Assembly (NCBI GenBank): GCA_028288165.1
Contig: JAQBOG010000011.1
Span: 1 to 39,416 of the forward strand
Length of the DNA stretch: 39,416 nt
Reading direction: 5' to 3'
Source: Sphingobacteriales bacterium
Lineage (GTDB): Bacteria > Bacteroidota > Bacteroidia > Sphingobacteriales > Sphingobacteriaceae
The translations under genes were made by a program, and so were the position numbers. Shown here piece by piece: positions 1 to 7,429 of the stretch (the first letter of the stretch is position 1; the number at the start of each line of letters is the position of its first letter). Under the pieces are notes generated by a model. It saw only the letters and a list, made by a program, of their open reading frames with translations. It made no database searches and was not told where the DNA came from.

Positions 1-1
1 T

Positions 2-27
2 AAGAACCAGAATTAAATCCGGTTCTT
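2..27. terminator. Hairpin at the left edge, terminator or IS end
   Basis: AAGAACC (2-8) pairs with GGTTCTT (21-27). The stem continues after one mismatch with GA/TC (10-11 with 18-19), and a short T run follows. It lies 28 bp before the transposase start. It could be the terminator of a gene left of the window or part of the insertion-sequence end. The window edge prevents a decision. Confidence 0.4.
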
Positions 28-54
28 TAAGGTACGAAACTTAAAAACTGTGGT

Positions 55-1383
55 ATGTCAGCAAACTTAAAAATCATTTCAGACTTAAAGAATTTTATTG
101 CCCTTTCTCAATCAGACAGTGAGCTAAAAAACTTGTTTACAACATCGGCCAAGCATTTTACCCGTAAGAGGAAGCTTCATTTTGAACAGGTTGTATTGAT
201 CTTACTTAACTTTTTCAAAAAGAGTTATGATATCGAGATTGCACAGTTCTATGATTTGATCGGAACAGGAGAATGCTCAGTGAGCAAATCTGCTTTCAGC
301 CAACAAAGGTTAAAGATTCACAGTTTGTTTTTTAAGTGCTTAAATATGGTGCTGGTTGATAGTTTTTATATCCATTATCAGGATGCCCTTAAACGCTGGA
401 ACGGATTTAGGATTATAGCCGTTGATGGTTCAACGGCTTATTTGATCAACAAGGAAGAAGTAACAGGGCATTTCGGCACTCATGGCAATCAACGGGGAAC
501 TGTTACTTTAGGACGAATATTGTCCGCATTTGACGTTCTTAACAATATTACGATCAAGACCGATTTATATCCCATTAATCAATCAGAACAGAAAATTGCT
601 GTTCAATGGTTGCCTTCCTATCACGCCGATATGTTACTCGTTTATGATAGGGCATATCCTGGTTTTGCCAGCATTTTCCACCATCAGAATAAAGAACAGC
701 CACAATCTTTCTTAATGCGTTGCCCTGTAGGGTTCAACAATGAAATAGTGTCTTTTGTAAAAAGTGGGTCTAATGACGCAATATCTACGTTTAAAGCAAA
801 CAAAGGAGCCGTTAGTGAATTGAGGAGCCAAGGGTTCATTGTCCCTCTGGGAACGGACATTCCGGTGCGATTGATTAAAGTTGTATTAGATGATGGAACA
901 ACAGAGGTGCTTGTTACAAATTTGTTTGACAAAGAAAAGTACCCTTACATCGAGTTCAAGGAATTATACTTTATGCGCCGGGGAATAGAAACCCGGTTTG
1001 GCAGCCTTAAAAACCAACTACAGCTGGAAGCTTTTAGCGGACAGAAAGTAGAAACCATATTACAAGACTTCTACATTACGTTTTTCTTGTCCAACTTGCA
1101 GGAAATCATCAGCAAACCAACTCAACCAAAAATAACAGAAGTATCTCTAAAAAGGAAATACTCCTACCAAATCAATAAGAATACCGCATTGGGGTTGATG
1201 AAAAACAGAATTGTCAATTTGTTCATTTCCAGCCAGCCCGAGGAGATTTTAGTACAACTCCAGAACCTATTTAGTCATTATCTCGAACCAGTTCGACCAA
1301 ACAGAAAAGTTCCACGGATAAAGAAACTAAAGCGCAGAGCAGGTAAGTATCAAGCCTTAACTAATTATAAAAGAGCGATGTAA
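55..1383 (+). CDS. IS4-family transposase
   Basis: DDE-type transposase of 442 aa that would cut and join the ends of its own insertion sequence. The fold shows three acidic blocks. The first Asp is in IIAVDGSTAYL (about residues 121-131). The second is in LLVYDRAYPGF (about 193-203). The Glu is in YFMRRGIETRFGSLK (about 303-317), which fits the IS4 signature Y-x2-R-x3-E-x6-K exactly. The C-terminus is rich in Lys and Arg, as expected for DNA binding. The reading frame is intact with all catalytic blocks present, so the enzyme may be active. It borders the Vsr and restriction-modification region, which suggests an accessory segment open to insertion. Confidence 0.93.
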   Translation: MSANLKIISDLKNFIALSQSDSELKNLFTTSAKHFTRKRKLHFEQVVLILLNFFKKSYDIEIAQFYDLIGTGECSVSKSAFSQQRLKIHSLFFKCLNMVLVDSFYIHYQDALKRWNGFRIIAVDGSTAYLINKEEVTGHFGTHGNQRGTVTLGRILSAFDVLNNITIKTDLYPINQSEQKIAVQWLPSYHADMLLVYDRAYPGFASIFHHQNKEQPQSFLMRCPVGFNNEIVSFVKSGSNDAISTFKANKGAVSELRSQGFIVPLGTDIPVRLIKVVLDDGTTEVLVTNLFDKEKYPYIEFKELYFMRRGIETRFGSLKNQLQLEAFSGQKVETILQDFYITFFLSNLQEIISKPTQPKITEVSLKRKYSYQINKNTALGLMKNRIVNLFISSQPEEILVQLQNLFSHYLEPVRPNRKVPRIKKLKRRAGKYQALTNYKRAM

Positions 1384-1582
1384 TCCTTAACTTAATGACA
1401 TTGGCCGGTATCCATTTCAGTCGGGTTTAGGGTTTGGGGTTTGTGCTGCTAAAGGTTGGGACAGTTCGCACAAGCTCCTCCTTGGGCATGTTCATTATGT
1501 AGGAACGATAATAGTTTTGGGAGAGAATGGTGCGGATGGTAGTTCTCAAATAACATTTCCTTCAAAACACAGTTATTATTTC

Positions 1583-2002
1583 ATGGCTGATGTTCATTCC
1601 AAAGAAACCCGGAGCTACAACATGTCCCGAATTCGTAGTAAGGACACCAAACCAGAATTGCTGGTTCGTAAATTCCTCCACAAAAACGGCTTTCGCTACC
1701 GCCTGCATGTAAAAAACCTTCCCGGCAAACCTGATATTGTTTTACCCAAATACAAAACCGTCATTTTTGTTCATGGCTGTTTCTGGCATGGGCATGAAGG
1801 GTGTAAGTATTATGTGGTGCCCAAAACGAGAACGGAATGGTGGTTGGAGAAGATTGGGAGGAATATTGAAAATGATTTAAAAGCGTTGCAAATTTTCAAA
1901 ACCAACGGGTGGAAAGTCGTCGTAATATGGCAATGTGAACTAAGGAAGAGCAATTATGAGCAGTCATTGAACCAGTTGAGAAATCACTTAATCACCCGCT
2001 GA
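1583..2002 (+). CDS. vsr: Very short patch repair (Vsr) endonuclease
   Basis: Strand-specific nicking enzyme that cuts 5' of the T in T:G mismatches left by deamination of 5-methylcytosine, so that the C can be restored. The 139-aa protein has the diagnostic Vsr blocks: MSRIRSKDTKPE near the N-terminus, PGKPDIVL, FVHGCFWHGH, and TEWWLEKIGRNIE followed by GWKVVVIWQCEL. From the ATG at 1583 the catalytic residues fall at Asp51, His64 and His69, the numbering I recall for E. coli Vsr. This favours 1583 over the in-frame TTG at 1517. Vsr normally accompanies a C5-cytosine methyltransferase, and one starts at 3395. A convergent LacI gene lies between them, and its 3' end overlaps vsr by 19 bp. Confidence 0.93.
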   Translation: MADVHSKETRSYNMSRIRSKDTKPELLVRKFLHKNGFRYRLHVKNLPGKPDIVLPKYKTVIFVHGCFWHGHEGCKYYVVPKTRTEWWLEKIGRNIENDLKALQIFKTNGWKVVVIWQCELRKSNYEQSLNQLRNHLITR

Positions 2003-3003
2003 CGAGTTGATTCACGTTCAATGATCTTAGATTCCAAAACATTTGTTACAACATTGTTGATGCCAGGTTCTCTTATGCATTTAATCAAAAGTGATGCTGC
2101 TTTTAAACCCATTTCTAGCGCCGGCTGTGTGATAGTTGACAGGGCCGGATTCAATAAGGGTGCTATCTCCAAACTGGAGAAGCTTATTACCTTTAAATCA
2201 TTAGGAATATTGATGTTCCTGTCAATACACAAATGATAAGTAGCAATTGCTAACCTTTCTATTGAACAAAAAATGCCGTCTGGCTTCAAGTTGTCTAAAC
2301 AATTTCCAATGATAGAATAATTTTTTTGGAAGTCATTAGAGCAGTCAATAACACAGCTTTCATCCTGAATTAACTGATGTTTTTTCATCGCATCCAAATA
2401 CCCACACATTCTCGAGTTGCCTATTGAAATTGCTTTATTGACAACTAAAAATACAATTTTGGTACACCCTGCTTTAATTAGTAATTCTGTGGCATCAAAA
2501 CTAATATCATAATCATTAGTAATTACTTTTGGAGCTTCAATGTCGTCATAAACACGATCAAAAAATACGACGGGAATCTTGCTTCTTTTTAGGTTGCTGA
2601 TATATTCATGGTTGTATTCTTCCGCAGAAGCTGACATAATAATGCCGTCGACCTTACCACTATTTATCGTAGAAATAAAATCCGCCTCTTTTAGTCCGTC
2701 TGAATCTGTAACGTATATTAAGACGTTATAATTATGTTTACTAAGAATTTCTTCAATTCCCTTAATGGCTTGAGAAAAGAAATTATTTGAAATTTCAGGA
2801 ACAACAACAGCAATTGTATTACTGTTTTTCCTTCGTAAATTTGACCCATAAAAGCTTGGAGTGAAGCTGAGTTCCGCAGCTAAACTTAACACTCTTTGCT
2901 TTGTCTCTTCCTTGATGCCGCTGTTTTCAAAGAAAGCCCGCGATACGGTAGACTTCGAAACCTTAAGCATTGCTGCTAATTTCTTAATACCTAATTGATC
3001 CAT
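1984..3003 (-). CDS. LacI-family transcriptional regulator
   Basis: One-domain HTH plus periplasmic-binding-protein-like sensor, 339 aa from the ATG at 3003 (a TTG at 3009 would add two residues). The LacI helix-turn-helix is at the N-terminus (GIKKLAAMLKVSKSTVSRAF), followed by a hinge with SFTPSFYGSNLRRKNSNTIAV. The sensor core includes PEISNNFFSQAIKGIE and VDGIIMSAS, as in other LacI/GalR sugar sensors. It is convergent with vsr (19-bp 3' overlap) and divergent from the C-protein operon 161 bp away. No sugar gene adjoins it, so its ligand and targets cannot be deduced here. It may be a remnant of a carbohydrate locus broken by insertion of the restriction genes, or may control distant genes. 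Confidence 0.9.
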   Translation of the reverse strand: MDQLGIKKLAAMLKVSKSTVSRAFFENSGIKEETKQRVLSLAAELSFTPSFYGSNLRRKNSNTIAVVVPEISNNFFSQAIKGIEEILSKHNYNVLIYVTDSDGLKEADFISTINSGKVDGIIMSASAEEYNHEYISNLKRSKIPVVFFDRVYDDIEAPKVITNDYDISFDATELLIKAGCTKIVFLVVNKAISIGNSRMCGYLDAMKKHQLIQDESCVIDCSNDFQKNYSIIGNCLDNLKPDGIFCSIERLAIATYHLCIDRNINIPNDLKVISFSSLEIAPLLNPALSTITQPALEMGLKAASLLIKCIREPGINNVVTNVLESKIIERESTRQRVIK

Positions 3004-3116
3004 CTGCAAGCATCTCCATTTAAAAAGGAACTAATTTGCGTTTTTTTTTTAATAAAATCTTAATTATTAAAGAGTATTAATGTTGTACTATGCTTGTTAA
3101 AGATATTACAAAAGTT

Positions 3117-3162
3117 CACTTATATCCGATTGACTTATAGTCGAATTCCTTATAGCTTTCGG
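3117..3162 (+). promoter_or_regulatory. Three C-box-like operators over a candidate leaderless promoter
   Basis: Three 11-bp boxes lie exactly 15 bp apart: CACTTATATCC (3117-3127), GACTTATAGTC (3132-3142) and TCCTTATAGCT (3147-3157). They share the core CTTATA. The middle box matches the classical controller-protein C-box GACTnnnAGTC. A Bacteroidetes-like promoter overlaps them: TTG at 3130-3132, 20 nt, then TAGCTTTC at 3153-3160 (consensus TAnnTTTG). That would place transcription start about at the ATG of the C gene (3165), giving a leaderless or nearly leaderless mRNA. The layout predicts autoregulation by the C protein. Confidence 0.7.
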
Positions 3163-3164
3163 CA

Positions 3165-3398
3165 ATGGATATCCGAAAGCGTATAGGTCTTATAATCAAG
3201 GAATTAAGGCGAAATTTGAAGCTAACTCAAGAAGCTTTAGCCTTTAGAGCGGAAATAGATAAAACATATATAAACGAGGTTGAAAATGGCAAACGTAACG
3301 TTTCGGTTATCAATCTCGAGAAAATTGTGCTGGCCTTAGAGATACAAGTAAGTGATTTTTTTAATCACGATTTGTTTAACACAGGAGGACAGTCATGA
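3165..3398 (+). CDS. Restriction-modification controller (C) protein, XRE family
   Basis: Small 77-aa helix-turn-helix protein of the Cro/CI (XRE) type, the size of known C proteins. The HTH is in LTQEALAFRAEIDKTYINEV (about residues 20-39), followed by the typical ENGKRNVSVINLEKI and a final helix (VSDFFNH). As in other C proteins it should act as a dimer that activates the operon at low level and represses it at high level. C-box-like repeats sit directly upstream. Its stop overlaps the methyltransferase start (ATGA at 3395-3398), which implies translational coupling. The specific C-protein role is inferred from operator and neighbours; the XRE fold itself is clear. Confidence 0.88.
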   Translation: MDIRKRIGLIIKELRRNLKLTQEALAFRAEIDKTYINEVENGKRNVSVINLEKIVLALEIQVSDFFNHDLFNTGGQS

Positions 3399-4579
3399 GT
3401 GTTTCACCCACAGACAGTACTCATTCTGTTTCTTTGACGGATTTAGAGACAGCCATTCTTACTCATTATATAATAACATCACACATAACATATAAAGATG
3501 TAGCCGAAGATATTATTGTAAATAAGTTAAAGCTTAATATTTCCAACGGTCCAGATTCTCAAAATATTTTAAAAAGTCAGCTGTCAAATATTAGTTCATT
3601 CCCTTTTTCGGGGCCTTTATCTGGTGAAGAAAAGTTCACTTTTATAGATCTTTTTGCAGGAATAGGCGGCTTCAGAATCGCCATGCAAGCTCACGGTGGG
3701 CAGTGCTTGTTTAGTTCTGAATGGGATAAATATTCCCAGCAAACCTATTATAATAATTACGGTGAGGTGCCTTTTGGGGATATTACTAAAGATGAAATAA
3801 AAGCATTCATTCCAAAAAAATTTAATATTCTATGTGCCGGATTCCCTTGTCAGCCATTTAGCAGAGCCGGCGTATCAGCAAGAAATTTCTTAGGCTTGGA
3901 GCATGGATTTGATCACCCAACTCAGGGGAATCTTTTTTTTGATATAATCGAAATTGCTCGTCTACATGAACCTGATGTCCTCTTTTTGGAAAATGTTAAA
4001 AATCTTAAATCTCATGACAAAGGGAACACATTTGTCATTATTGAAAGAATGATTAGAGATATCGGCTATTCATTTGATTCTACTGTAATAAATGCAAGTT
4101 CATTAGTTCCGCAAAGAAGAGAAAGAACATACATGGTTTGTTTTAAAGATAAATCTATTAAGTTTGATTTTCCTCAATTTAAAGGAGAGCCTAAGAAGCT
4201 TAGAACGATCCTAGAAAGTGATGTGCCGGAAACTTATACAATCTCTGATAAACTTTGGTTAGGACATCAGGTTAGAACCAAAAAGAACCTGGAAAGAGGG
4301 GTAGGCTTTACTGCATTTCTGGCTGATCTGGATAAGCCATCAAATACATTGGTCGCAAGATATGGAAAAGACGGTAAGGAATGTCTTATTCCGCAGGAAG
4401 GAAAAAATCCAAGAAAATTAACTCCGCGAGAATGTGCAAGATTGCAAGGTTATCCGGAGAATTTTACCTTACCTACAAGTAATGCTGCAGCTTATAGACA
4501 GTTTGGAAATTCTGTCGCAGTCCCAATAGTAAGCAAGATTGGAAAAATGATTGTTGAACATTTACTTAAAGCTAAATAA
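3395..4579 (+). CDS. DNA (cytosine-5) methyltransferase
   Basis: Transfers methyl from S-adenosylmethionine to C5 of cytosine in a specific DNA site. The 394-aa protein has the C5-MTase motifs in order. Motif I is FIDLFAGIGGFRIA (about residue 82). Motif IV is GFPCQPFS with catalytic Cys152. Motif VI is FLENVKNL. Motif VIII is VPQRRERTYMVCF. Motif IX is TPRECARLQGYP and motif X is YRQFGNSVAVP. About 80 N-terminal residues precede motif I, longer than in many relatives. The variable target-recognition region between motifs VIII and IX is short (about 90 residues). It overlaps the C gene by 4 bp, and the next gene starts 4 nt after its stop. A Vsr gene 1.4 kb upstream fits repair at its methylated sites. 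The recognition sequence cannot be read from the protein. Confidence 0.95.
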   Translation: MSVSPTDSTHSVSLTDLETAILTHYIITSHITYKDVAEDIIVNKLKLNISNGPDSQNILKSQLSNISSFPFSGPLSGEEKFTFIDLFAGIGGFRIAMQAHGGQCLFSSEWDKYSQQTYYNNYGEVPFGDITKDEIKAFIPKKFNILCAGFPCQPFSRAGVSARNFLGLEHGFDHPTQGNLFFDIIEIARLHEPDVLFLENVKNLKSHDKGNTFVIIERMIRDIGYSFDSTVINASSLVPQRRERTYMVCFKDKSIKFDFPQFKGEPKKLRTILESDVPETYTISDKLWLGHQVRTKKNLERGVGFTAFLADLDKPSNTLVARYGKDGKECLIPQEGKNPRKLTPRECARLQGYPENFTLPTSNAAAYRQFGNSVAVPIVSKIGKMIVEHLLKAK

Positions 4580-4583
4580 TACA

Positions 4584-6035
4584 ATGGAATTCAACAGTTT
4601 TCAGAAAGAGTATTTTGAAGCGATTAATGGAGCTTTCTCAAAAGTCACGGAAAGAGAGCATTTTGATTCACAAATAACGTTAACAGATATAGAGGCGGAG
4701 CTTGTGATTGAATATTTTGGAAATAAAGACATTCAGGTAGGGAATGTAAGTGGTAACGTAGATCTTTCAAAAAAAGAATTTTTACTTTATCCTAATTTCA
4801 AGTCAATATTTCTGAATGTAGTTTATCCTAAGGTCAATAAGCGAGAATTAAGATTATACCTTTCGGCTACTAAAGGTTTTAAACCACTGGCTAATGATAT
4901 TTGGTTTATCTATAAAAATAAACAAAATCAACTTGTAGTAGGAGCTTTGACCGAAACTGAATGGAACAATATTCAATTGGATGATATAGCTTCTCCAGAA
5001 AAACCTAAAACTGGTTTAAAGATCTTTAATATAACAAATGATTTAGTCATTAAAGGTAAAGTAAGTCTTGGGGAGGCTAACTACCGCTATGCATTAGATC
5101 ACATTTACCCTCTTATAGATAGGTTCGAGGCACAAAGGCGAATGCTAGATAACAAATTCTACGACAGATTAGAACGTGATATTTTAAAGGGATGCCTTAT
5201 GCCTCCTATAACATTGGCATTTGTAGATGGCAAAACACCAATTCTCACCATTCAAGATATGCAAGAGTACATAATGGAAAACATGAATTTCGGTTACGTT
5301 CTTGATGGCATACAAAGGTTAAACACGTTATTTAGAGCTTCAAAGCACTCCAACTTTGATGATAATAAGCCAATTTTCTTAAATGTTATTATTTCAGATA
5401 ACAAAGATAAATTGCTGTATCGGATGATCACTTTAAATAACGGCCAAAAGTCTATGACACCAAGGCATCAAATAGAAATGCTCACTCAAGAGCTATTCGA
5501 CTTTGAGGAACTAACAAACATTAAGTTCCAAACAGAAAAAGAGAAGTCCGACAAACCCGTTCACGGAGCTTTCAGCTATGGAGACATCTCGAAAGGTTAC
5601 ATTGCTTTTCTTACTGATAATGTACACAATGAGAATTCAAAAATTATCGAGGAGAAGATGGATCAGATTCTTGTGGGAAGGCTACTTGATACTAATCTCG
5701 AGTCTTTCAACATTCAATTTTTTGATGTTATCCAATTAATCGATGATGTCTGTTCTAACAAAATAGTGCAAGAATGGCTACAAGTTTCAAATAATTTGAT
5801 AGGATTTTGCGCTGGCATTAAATCCTCTTTCAATTTCATAGAGAGTACACCTCTGGAGGATATCCAAAGAGCGTTTGAGACTTTTGACAAGGCTTTCAAG
5901 GCAGTGAACCCATCCAAAGTAAATGTTGGAAAGTATAGACGGGAATTAAGTTCTATCTTCATTAAGAATGCAGATGAAACTTTTTTAATGAATGAAGATG
6001 ATTTAATTGAAAGGTTTTCAGAAATAACTTCTTAA
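4584..6035 (+). CDS. DUF262/ParB-like protein, candidate restriction effector
   Basis: 483 aa from the ATG at 4584, 4 nt after the methyltransferase stop; an upstream in-frame TTG at 4551 would run into that gene. The recognisable part is LDGIQRLNTLFRA (from residue 240), a variant of the DGQQR motif of DUF262 and ParB/Srx-like NTP-binding proteins. It is followed by a conserved-looking LYRMITLNNGQKSMTPRHQ. The N-terminal ~150 residues are rich in beta-strand character and unrecognised; a DNA-binding role is possible. I see no HNH or clear PD-(D/E)xK motif, so this is not plainly GmrSD (DUF262 plus DUF1524). Its place in a C-methyltransferase operon, 1 nt before the HEPN gene, suggests it is the NTPase, recognition or cutting component of the system. 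The domain call is moderate; the function is inference. Confidence 0.6.
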   Translation: MEFNSFQKEYFEAINGAFSKVTEREHFDSQITLTDIEAELVIEYFGNKDIQVGNVSGNVDLSKKEFLLYPNFKSIFLNVVYPKVNKRELRLYLSATKGFKPLANDIWFIYKNKQNQLVVGALTETEWNNIQLDDIASPEKPKTGLKIFNITNDLVIKGKVSLGEANYRYALDHIYPLIDRFEAQRRMLDNKFYDRLERDILKGCLMPPITLAFVDGKTPILTIQDMQEYIMENMNFGYVLDGIQRLNTLFRASKHSNFDDNKPIFLNVIISDNKDKLLYRMITLNNGQKSMTPRHQIEMLTQELFDFEELTNIKFQTEKEKSDKPVHGAFSYGDISKGYIAFLTDNVHNENSKIIEEKMDQILVGRLLDTNLESFNIQFFDVIQLIDDVCSNKIVQEWLQVSNNLIGFCAGIKSSFNFIESTPLEDIQRAFETFDKAFKAVNPSKVNVGKYRRELSSIFIKNADETFLMNEDDLIERFSEITS

Positions 6036-6036
6036 T

Positions 6037-6942
6037 ATGATTTTACCCTTTGAATATTTGGAGTCACTGACACCGGAGTCTTTTGACGAAAGTACAAAGC
6101 ATTTGCGGTTGCAGGAAGGATCTAGCTCTAAAGTTGTGCTACTAAGATCTATTATTGGTTCAGTAAAAATCAAACATACAACATCAGTTACAGAATTTTG
6201 TCAAGATCTTGATTACCTAGACCCTGATGACAAAAATATTGGAATAGATGCTTTGGAAAGATTAAGAAGATACCTCACTCCGGATCTGACAATTGATGAA
6301 TTTTCTAAATATTTTAGTAATAAGAAGTTTCTTAATCAAAATAAAAAGTTTTTCAGTAGACTCAACAGCGAGTTCAGCAATTATTTCTATTATTCGAACA
6401 AAAAATCTCACACAACCGCCTTTATCTACATTTATAGGATATTGGAGACTATATCTTATGCATTCCCTCTAATTTATGCTACTAAAACAGATGATTTTAG
6501 TAGTACTTACAATTTTTTAAAGGAATGCTTATCTGGAAAAGGTGAACTAGGCTTTTTTAGAAAGTTCATATCTTGCATTTTCGAAAATGAACCAATAGCT
6601 GAGTCATCAGTCAGAATTGACATACTTGCAAGTACTAGCGAAATACAAAAAGCAATATTTGATGCTATCATTTCTGCATGCCCCGAAGAAATTTTTGATA
6701 AAGACGATACTGTATCGCCAGCCAAACTGTCAGTAAACTTCCTTGATTATTCGTCATTCATCATTAATTTAAGAAATAGATTTGTTCACCTATTAAATTC
6801 TGGATCACCTAATCTACAGACGGATGAATTTCTTGATTCAGATCTACTTTTTGATCAAATTAATCGTCAAAGTGTCAATTGGTTATCTATTATTCTCGTA
6901 GAAGTAACGAGGTTCACTATAGAAAAAATTGAGCCTGAATAG
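6037..6942 (+). CDS. HEPN-motif protein, candidate nuclease
   Basis: 301-aa, mostly helical protein starting 1 nt after the preceding stop, the last gene of the C-methyltransferase operon. RNRFVH at residues 246-251 fits the HEPN catalytic signature R-N-x3-H (R-x4-6-H) of RNases in toxin, abortive-infection and CRISPR accessory proteins. An earlier helix (YRILETISYAFPL, about residues 135-147) has the look of the first HEPN helices. The N-terminal third is unrecognised. No signal peptide or membrane segment is seen. From memory, some HEPN families (for example the MAE_28990 type) lie next to DUF262 genes; I could not check membership. It could be an RNase effector triggered when methylation fails, or a subunit of an atypical restriction enzyme. 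Confidence 0.55.
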   Translation: MILPFEYLESLTPESFDESTKHLRLQEGSSSKVVLLRSIIGSVKIKHTTSVTEFCQDLDYLDPDDKNIGIDALERLRRYLTPDLTIDEFSKYFSNKKFLNQNKKFFSRLNSEFSNYFYYSNKKSHTTAFIYIYRILETISYAFPLIYATKTDDFSSTYNFLKECLSGKGELGFFRKFISCIFENEPIAESSVRIDILASTSEIQKAIFDAIISACPEEIFDKDDTVSPAKLSVNFLDYSSFIINLRNRFVHLLNSGSPNLQTDEFLDSDLLFDQINRQSVNWLSIILVEVTRFTIEKIEPE

Positions 6943-6976
6943 TTTAGAATTAGATTCATAAGTGCGAGTAAATTAA

Positions 6977-7005
6977 GTTGAATTTTTTATACGTTTTAAT
7001 TCAAC
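6977..7005. terminator. Hairpin after the restriction-modification operon
   Basis: GTTGAATT (6977-6984) and AATTCAAC (6998-7005) form a perfect 8-bp stem with a 13-nt loop, 35 bp after the HEPN stop. A T run lies in the loop rather than after the stem, so this is a weak terminator candidate, but the position fits the operon end. Confidence 0.35.
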
Positions 7006-7007
7006 AA

Positions 7008-7193
7008 TTATATTAAGCTTTGAAGTGCAAAAAAATATCTAGCTAGCTTATCGCATTTTGCATCATCAACAACCACAACCCCTTCCCTCTTAAACCCGAT
7101 TGCAGCAAATACCAGCCTTGTGCTTAATGCCTGTGCAGTATATGCGTAAAGCGGGGCTGGCATTCCCGAGAAGCAAGATTCGTTCGTTTTCAA
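7008..7193 (-). pseudogene. Possible gene remnant, 61 codons
   Basis: Open frame with protein-like composition (PAPLYAYTAQALSTRLVF, then GFKREGVVVVDDAKCDKLA). It is more coding-like than the chance frames around it. I do not recognise the family. It has an ATG, but no obvious promoter and no partner gene. It may be the C-terminal scrap of a larger gene or a small unknown protein. Confidence 0.25.
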
Positions 7194-7330
7194 AAATAAA
7201 CCGACTCAACAATTTCAGACAAGATTTTTAAACAGCAGAACCTTGCTGTAATTAACTTGCTGTGGTAGATGGTAACGTTGAAATTTAAAGTGAGCTGAGT
7301 TAAACAAACAGGTGGCTTTATGAGTTTCCT

Positions 7331-7429
7331 AAATCTATAAATGTCAACTGTCACACTATAGAAAATGGCAAAATCTATGCATGTCAACCACCACATGCAT
7401 AGAAAATCGCAAAATCTATACATATCACT
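7331..7429. repeat. Tandem hairpin-forming repeat, 2.5 units of ~40 bp
   Basis: Unit 1 (7331-7370) and unit 2 (7371-7411) share AAATCTAT..ATGTCAAC, then ATAGAAAAT.GCA. A partial third unit follows from 7412. Unit 2 holds a perfect inverted repeat: CTATGCATGT (7375-7384) with ACATGCATAG (7393-7402), loop CAACCACC. Unit 1 keeps a CTATA/TATAG stem at the same place although the bases differ. Function unknown: an array of binding sites, a structured RNA or a replication-type iteron would all fit. Confidence 0.6.

Larger units (their letters stand above)
1..1400 (+). mobile_element. IS4-family insertion sequence (ends not resolved)
   Basis: A full-length IS4-type transposase (55-1383) indicates an insertion sequence. 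I could not find a convincing pair of terminal inverted repeats or a target duplication. The left end may lie outside the window. The right end probably lies shortly after the stop codon, near 1384-1405, where the sequence turns non-coding. The limits given are approximate. Confidence 0.55.

Noticed and set aside
1..1400. Terminal inverted repeats of the IS4 element
   Set aside because: Comparison of 1-54 with 1384-1440 gives only scattered matches; the ends cannot be stated from this window.
1517..1582. 22-residue upstream extension of vsr
   Set aside because: It starts with TTG and has no Vsr homology. The ATG at 1583 puts the catalytic residues at the usual numbers 51, 64 and 69.
3165..3398. 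Antitoxin of a toxin-antitoxin pair
   Set aside because: The XRE protein is followed by a methyltransferase and preceded by C-box repeats, which fits a restriction controller better than an antitoxin.
4551..4583. Upstream TTG start of the DUF262-like gene
   Set aside because: It would overlap the methyltransferase end by 29 bp; the ATG at 4584, just after that stop, fits operon spacing.
7331..7429. CRISPR array
   Set aside because: The units are tandem with no unique spacers, only 2.5 copies exist, and no cas gene is present.
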